DNA of 64,000 nucleotides from assembly GCA_012932865.1 (NCBI GenBank), contig SAXG01000117.1, positions 25,177 to 89,176 of the forward strand. Reading direction: 5' to 3'. Of this stretch, positions 58,506-64,000 are shown one piece after another. Source of the DNA: Amylostereum areolatum (lineage: Eukaryota; Basidiomycota; Agaricomycetes; Russulales; Stereaceae). A program made the position numbers and the translations under genes. Position 1 is the stretch's first letter; every line of letters begins with the position of its first letter. The notes under the pieces were generated by a model. The model was not told the DNA's origin. It ran no database searches and was given only the letters and a program-made list of their open reading frames with translations.

Positions 58506-60359
58506 CGCTTGGCTTTTCTCAACGTACGTAGGACTGCCGGTTCTATGGTGTGCAGGGAAGTATGTGGGCTGGGGCAGCGGCGTGGGCCTTTTTGCGTCGT
58601 GGGGGGGAGGTGTTGGTTTTGATGGGTTACTGGTTATTTCTATCAGTGGTGTCATTGATATTTCCTTGGATCTACTGCCGCTGGTCGTTACTTATTTGAG
58701 GTCTGGTGCAGTGTGTACACCAGTAGTTGATTAGTTTGTTGGTCTTTGTGGTATGTTAGGCTCATGGGGCTTTCGTTAAGTCATCGTATCTGGGTGAGAT
58801 GGCTTAACAATTTTGGAGGATCGTCGTGGGACGTCATGATTGGAGTGGGTGTTGTGGGAGTTGATGTTGCACGGAGTCCTTTGTATCTTGGGACATAGAG
58901 TCTGTGTTGCCAGGTTGATCAGTTCCATTGCGTGTTCAGCATCTTCACCTTTGGTGCTAAGGCGCGTTCTATGCATGGTCCGGAGTAAGGTAGGCCTCCT
59001 GAATCCGCCTCAATGAAGATATGTTGTGTGTGTGGGCAGGGTTTTTGGGGATTGGGTTAGGTAGGGTTGGTGATTCCTGCATGGTGAGTGTTTGTACCTG
59101 TCATTGTGGAAAGAGTTCTGGTTTCAGGGGGGAGCATGTTTTCATGTGCTTTCTGATTACCCACTGGGTTGCTCCAATGTGGTGTTCGTAGTCGGGAAAT
59201 AGCATCGGCTTTTACCCCATTGTTTTGCCAGGATTGCTGGAGTAGCGTACAATGACTACTTTGTAGCTCGTAACAGCGTTGCTTGTATCCGATTTAGCTT
59301 CTTGCCTTGGGAAGTTAAGTCGAGATTGGATGATCCGACACCAGATTTCAAGACTCCTGATCGCTGCCCCCAGAGGGATTGGTATCCATTCCTCAGCGCG
59401 TCATTTTGATAGCCAGTAATCCTTGTCATAAAACTCATAGTTCCTCTCAGCTCGGCGTAGGGTACTTTGAGAGTCGAATGCAGCGATTTTGTTTTTTTTT
59501 TGATAGGGGAGAGAATTTGCCATGTCAGTGTTGCCACGACAGTAACCGCGCCACGTGTTGAATTTTGTGTGTTGTCAGAGGATGTTTGGAGATTTCTCGA
59601 CACCTAGGAAACTGTCCATCGGTCTGTAGGGATTGCTAGACTGGATTGCGAATGTTAGATGTTATACTGTCGCTGAGTTCCTCAAAAGCATCCTGCTTGT
59701 GGGGTGTCCCCGACCCACTTCAGTCGTCCCAGTGGTTTAGTCATTGGTCGCCCTGATGAGTTTTGCAATGCCACTGAAGTCCTTGATAAAGCGACGGTAG
59801 AGTAGAAGTGCAAAAGCCCAAAAATGATTGAAGTGTTTCTGCCGTTTTGGGGGCTGGCCAATTGGTGTGATTGCCGCGACCTTGAGGGTGATGGTCTCTT
59901 GAGGAACCACTTTCCTCCGCCCGACAAATCATGCCCAGTATCGATTTCTGCTTCTCAAACTCGCACTTTTCGGGCTTTTTTTTTTTTTTTTTTTCAAGGG
60001 GGGAATAGAGTTTGTTTCTCGCAGGATCGAAGGACCTCCTTGACTAGTCGACAGATGTCTTCTAGCCGTTATTGTGTGAAGATGAGGAGTCGTCAAATAA
60101 CGACCACGACTCCTGGTGGATCAAGTCTTTGAACGGTCTTCATCATGGCTTGGAACGGTTAGACGGGAGTTGGTGAGTCCAAAGAACATGAACAGTAGGC
60201 TAGTAGAGACCTGTGTAGATGCGGGATACTGCAGCTTTCCACTTCGTCCCCCTTCTTTAATCCGAACATGTTGTGTACCCCCATCGGACATCGAGCTTGG
60301 TAAAGTGCCGTGCTCCTTTAAGTTGTGTCAACCAACTCTTGGATGAGAGGGAGCGGGTT

Positions 60360-60680
60360 AAACGGTCGTTCATTGTAATCTCATGAGCTTTCGAAGGCAT
60401 GGACGCAGAAGTAAGCGAGCCGTCTTTTTCTTGATGAAGAAGAATGGGGAGGCCATGGGTGATTTGACGGGTTGGATCCGGCCAATCTCAGGTTCTTTCT
60501 TCCAGAAAGTCGTCCAGTTGCCTGTCTTGCTCGTCCAATGTGGAGGGGAGGTTGGTAAACTTTGCCATCAACCGGTGTTTTGAAGTTAGGAGTGAGCTCA
60601 ATGGCGTGGTCCCATGGGGCGATCAGGGGCTTGTCGAAGTCGGCTTTTGTCAAAAGATGTCCTTGAATTCGTGGTACCCG
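60360..60680 (-). pseudogene. Reverse transcriptase (fingers) remnant of the minus-strand copy
   Basis: ELTPNFKTPVDGKVYQPPLH at about 60542-60601 matches the plus copy's ELTPNFKPVDCKV. A frameshift separates it from the LDV(R)WGY block near 60280. Confidence 0.6.
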
Positions 60681-61011
60681 TGGGGACTCGCTCGAGCGAA
60701 GGTCTGTTCCTTTTTCTTAGCGTGCTCTTCAATGCAATGTCCGAGGCCATGGGTCCGGATGTGGTATGTCGCTTTGTAGCCATCCCAGTCGAAAAGCAAA
60801 AGCTGCTGTCCTTTCCAGGTGGACTGCTCTTCCTCCTCCTCTTAATCCTCATACGAATTGAGGAGGGAGGGGGGACGAGACAGCTGATAGGGCATCGGTC
60901 AAATTCAATTGACCCGGATTTCCAGGCGACTGTGAGGGGTTGTGCTTCTTAGCCACTCAGGTCCAATGAAAAGGTCGTGTATGACTCCTAGATTTGTATG
61001 TACCGCCAGCG

Positions 61012-61256
61012 TCAAATGTTTTCTTCATGGTCCTTGACTATTTCTGAGGTTGTTGTCGTGCTGACATATCCGTAATGGGACCTCTGTGTTGGGAGTGCCG
61101 TCTGCATTTCGACTGGGATGGGCGAGCAGTCCGTCGGCGTGGGGATGTGATTTTCTGCCACAAATTCGTGTTGATACACGAGCCAGTGCAACCACTGTCC
61201 AGGAGTGCGAGAGCTTGACAATGCGTTGGAAATCTACCACAGTTGTGTGGGAACAT
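61012..61256 (-). pseudogene. Protease remnant of the minus-strand copy
   Basis: ALALLDSGCTGSCINTNL keeps the D-S-G active-site motif in one frame, while neighbouring bases read in two other frames. Confidence 0.65.
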
Positions 61257-62383
61257 GACCGTTGTCTTGGCGCTGGCGGAGCGTATGAACTGAATAGGAG
61301 TGGCGAGCTCTAGTAGAGCTGAACATGCTTAACTCGTCTCCCATGCCAGGTTATTCCTTGATGGCTTCATAAGTAGCTCGTCACTGCGTCGGTGGTGTGT
61401 CCATATGCGAAGGATTGCATCGCACTTTTCGGGTTTGTCTTCCCTCTTACGCGACGAAGCATCCATTGAGCCGTTCCAGGTTGCCCATATACATGACTTT
61501 GGGCGCCGTTGGGCAGTAAAACACTTCCTCGCACGGCGTTTGTACCCTGATTACCGGGGTCCCATATCCAAAACCGAGTAAGGGAAGACGGCTCAAAGCT
61601 GTTGATCTCAAAATGTGGATAGCTACACGCCAAACACACAGTAAGCCTCATATCCAACGCCGCAGACGGCTCCCGCGCAGCGACGATATGATTTCTTGAG
61701 TCGACTCTAAAATCACAACGGGACGCGTTTTGCCGTACCGAAGAGTCAGTAAGAGAAGTCATAATGTGGAACTCCCCCCGTAGTATAGTACAGTCCGAAT
61801 CAACAAGGCGCATATGTAAACGAGAACCCAGGGCCACGAGGCGCCACAGATTAAACCAGACGATCTTTTTCTTGGTTTTTTTTTTTTTTGAGAGTAGAAA
61901 AAGAACTTGTTTGTGCTTCATGCTATGCCTTTGTGTACATCGTCAGCCCCTCACAAAACCATAATTCGTCGCCATCCCCACGGTTTTGCTTTTTGTTCTG
62001 AGCTTGAATTTGTATGCGTCCATTCACGCTTTCTACAACTGCTCTTCGGCTTTTTTTGCCGACAGGCTCCTAGACCAGGCGGTGGGGCGTTCTCGAACGT
62101 AGCTGCTCGAGCCTCCCGCCTTTGGTGGTTGCCGTGTAACGGTCCCTCACCCCCACATGTCTCGGATTTATTCACGTCCACCCTGCAGTCACGCCCTGGT
62201 GGCATTCTGTCGGCAGCGGGAAGCATCGCCCCTTGGGACACGGGTTGACGTCCATCAGGTGACTATGCCACCGTTGCACCGTGCCGGGGTTCCACGCGGC
62301 GCCAGGGACCTGCCCCCCTTGTGGCCCATTGGGACGTCCTTGTCCTTGGTTTTTGGTTCTGCAGGGTCCACTGCCAGCTGGGT

Positions 62384-63561
62384 TTAAGGTCCTCCGCTAC
62401 TGTAGCAGACCGTGATCGGATGATTGCGCTCTTGAGGTATCAATTTCTGAGGAACGTGAACGATGTAGTAGATGAGTCGATGCGCCGATAGTAGACGTTT
62501 GGGTTTGAGCAGTGCATGAGGTGGATAGGGTCCTGCGCAGCTGGAGTATCCTGACTCTTTCTTGCGAGTTGATATCGAAACTTGGCGAAAGTATTCATGG
62601 GCAGTGGTACCCTTCGTCTGTTTGAACCCGGTCCAGTTAAATCGGCACCGGTGCTGTTCATTGGACGTCGGTTGAAGGCCCATGTGTAGTGCTTTGTGGA
62701 AGTGTACACACAGCCGACCATGGCTCCATTGGTCCAAGTGGTGCATTCCTCATTACTCGGACTTCCAGGTGCGTGCTGCCTCCACAAGTCATGTAGGTGC
62801 GAATGAAGAGGGACGTTGTTCCTTGTCCGTCACGAGGTCATCCGCAGCAGCTGGGCATGTATTCCTGCAACGACCGCATCAGTCATTGAAGTACTATCTT
62901 TTCCCAAGAACGCATCGCCGAGTTTCGCGTGGATCGTTCACTTTCGGCGGGGGTCTCGGCCCATTTTTCCCCCCCCCTTCCCCGGCGGACACGTGCGGCT
63001 GGGCACTAACAGTGACCGCAGGGGGGTTGACGGTGATGGGGGGGGAAGGACCAGTTGACGGTGGGGGGTGGCAGGTTGACTGCGTGCGTGCTACCCAGCA
63101 ACAAGCACGGCAGGATGGCGGACCCATTGGCAATTATTCCAGAAGCCCAGGCATCATCGCGCCGTGCGTTATTCATGAGTTGGAGGGGAGGGGAGCCCAG
63201 TTTGCCGATGACAATGTTCAGTTCCACCGATTTCGGTTGCGTGGCAAGTTCGGCTGGGGAGAGGGGGCTTGGGGGCTCGGTGCGGATCCAATGGGCAGCC
63301 ATGATTGGTTCGTCGAGTCGGAGAAGTTTCGTCGGGAACAGGCCCCGGTAGGAGGAGGCGGGCGATGAGGTTGATTGAAAGTCGGCTTACAGTGAGGGTC
63401 GTTCTGCTTTCGTTGGCGAAGTACCAACTGATGCCACTTGTTTGGGTTGCTACGAAGGCGACTTCGACAGTGGGTTGTCTCCGAGTTTGGACAAAGAAGT
63501 CGTTTCCTCGTTCAGTGACGCCTAGAGGATGGGGATATATGTAGCAGTTTTCGTCCCTCAA
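62384..63561 (-). pseudogene. gag-region remnants of the minus-strand copy
   Basis: Frames such as SGISWYFANESRTTLT (about 63430) match the plus copy's SGISWYFANESPTTY at about 54192-54236. Later frames contain a run like the capsid helices (TKGTTAHEYFRQVS). Separated by frameshifts. Confidence 0.65.
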
Positions 63562-64000
63562 CGTCGGTTGTCGGAGTCAGACTGGAGTAGTCGGAGCCTC
63601 GTTTGTCATGTCCGAAACGAGGGCATTGTGATAAGTGGGGGTGAGGTCGATGACCCTCTGGATGGCGTGAGGTGGATGACCTCTGCTCTGGTGGGGGGCG
63701 GGGGTGTTGCTGGTTGTAAGGACGGCGGTGGGTTGTGATTGTGTCGAGTGGCTACGGGTATTTTCTCGTGGGCGGTAGAAGGATTTGGGGTTTGCTCGTA
63801 GTTTGTAGGGTCGGTGACGCATAACACATGGGCAGGAGTAGACGTTAGAGGTTCCGTTTCCTTGTTCGCTATTTTGAGGCGATAGACGGGAGGCTTGATG
63901 GAGTCTTCAGTTCTTCTACCACCGGGGGGCGGCAGCAGACCGCTCTCCAATTGTGGCTATGTGCCCCCAAGGAGTCGCGCTTCTTCTACGGATTCGTTGG

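Larger units (their letters stand above)
58506..64000 (-). mobile_element. Degenerate Ty3/Gypsy retrotransposon, minus-strand copy (runs off the window)
   Basis: This copy reads right to left with gag near 62400-63000, protease (LALLDSGCTGSCIN) near 61175-61205, RT near 60280, RNase H near 59430 and integrase near 58980-59010. Its sequence matches the plus copy at many points. The coordinate sums of matching points stay at about 117,200-117,600, so the two copies form a long imperfect inverted repeat centred near 58.6 kb. Frameshifts, stops and long T-runs (59976-59994, 61875-61889) show decay. The gag-side end lies beyond 64000. Confidence 0.82.

Overview
The window is nuclear DNA from a filamentous basidiomycete, most likely an Agaricomycete mushroom-type fungus. 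The evidence is GC-rich genes broken by many introns of about 50 bp, nearly all GT-AG with a few GC-AG. Protein sequences are clearly fungal (CYP51, Pho84, Vps51, TERT and an Env7-type kinase), F-box and Ser/Pro-rich proteins are frequent, and a degenerate Ty3/Gypsy nest fills the last 11 kb. No operons, CRISPR arrays or bacterial signals were seen.

Layout. 1-1186: 3' part of ERG11/CYP51. 1481-3258: a transposon-like unit with terminal inverted repeats and 7-bp target duplications that carries a small conserved fungal gene. 3533-6606: a large mitochondrial PPR-like protein on the minus strand. 7600-8836: RPP0. 9851-11843: TPS1. 12500-14035: F-box/LRR-like protein. 14343-15532: nucleolar-type zinc-finger protein. 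15648-17374: STK16/Env7-type kinase. 17884-19682: second F-box protein. 19888-22039 and 22289-23107: a divergent pair, a disordered nuclear-type protein with an apparent frameshift and VPS51. 23416-24851: Ser-rich protein with a possible in-frame stop. 25052-25943 and 27989-28889: two paralogous double-DUF427 genes flanking a small TUDOR-like gene. 30050-31537: coiled-coil protein. 31756-33289: membrane-anchored PPP-type phosphatase. 33525-33605: intron-containing tRNA-Gly(GCC). 34286-35297: unknown protein. 36995-39521: PHO84-type phosphate transporter, broken by a 294-bp MITE. 39717-44457: telomerase reverse transcriptase (TERT), convergent with PHO84. 44939-46187: Pro/Ser-rich protein. 47145-47586: small mitochondrial membrane protein. 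47806-48855: TPR protein. 49040-50564: alcohol O-acetyltransferase-like enzyme.

50950-52360 is a second CCCAGTG-ended element with a 33-bp inverted repeat and 7-bp target duplication. 52722-64000 is a retrotransposon nest: a 578-bp LTR, one decayed Ty3/Gypsy copy on the plus strand and a second on the minus strand, with their integrase ends meeting near 58.5 kb. Both copies are riddled with stops and frameshifts.

Most genes are unrelated housekeeping genes, so no pathway cluster is evident. The most unusual features are the transposon insertion that splits PHO84 inside its last membrane helix, the two 7-bp-duplication elements (one with gene cargo), the duplicated DUF427 pair, the tRNA with a 10-nt intron, and several GC-AG introns and very small exons. 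Splice sites were placed by eye from consensus and reading frame; none is backed by transcript data.
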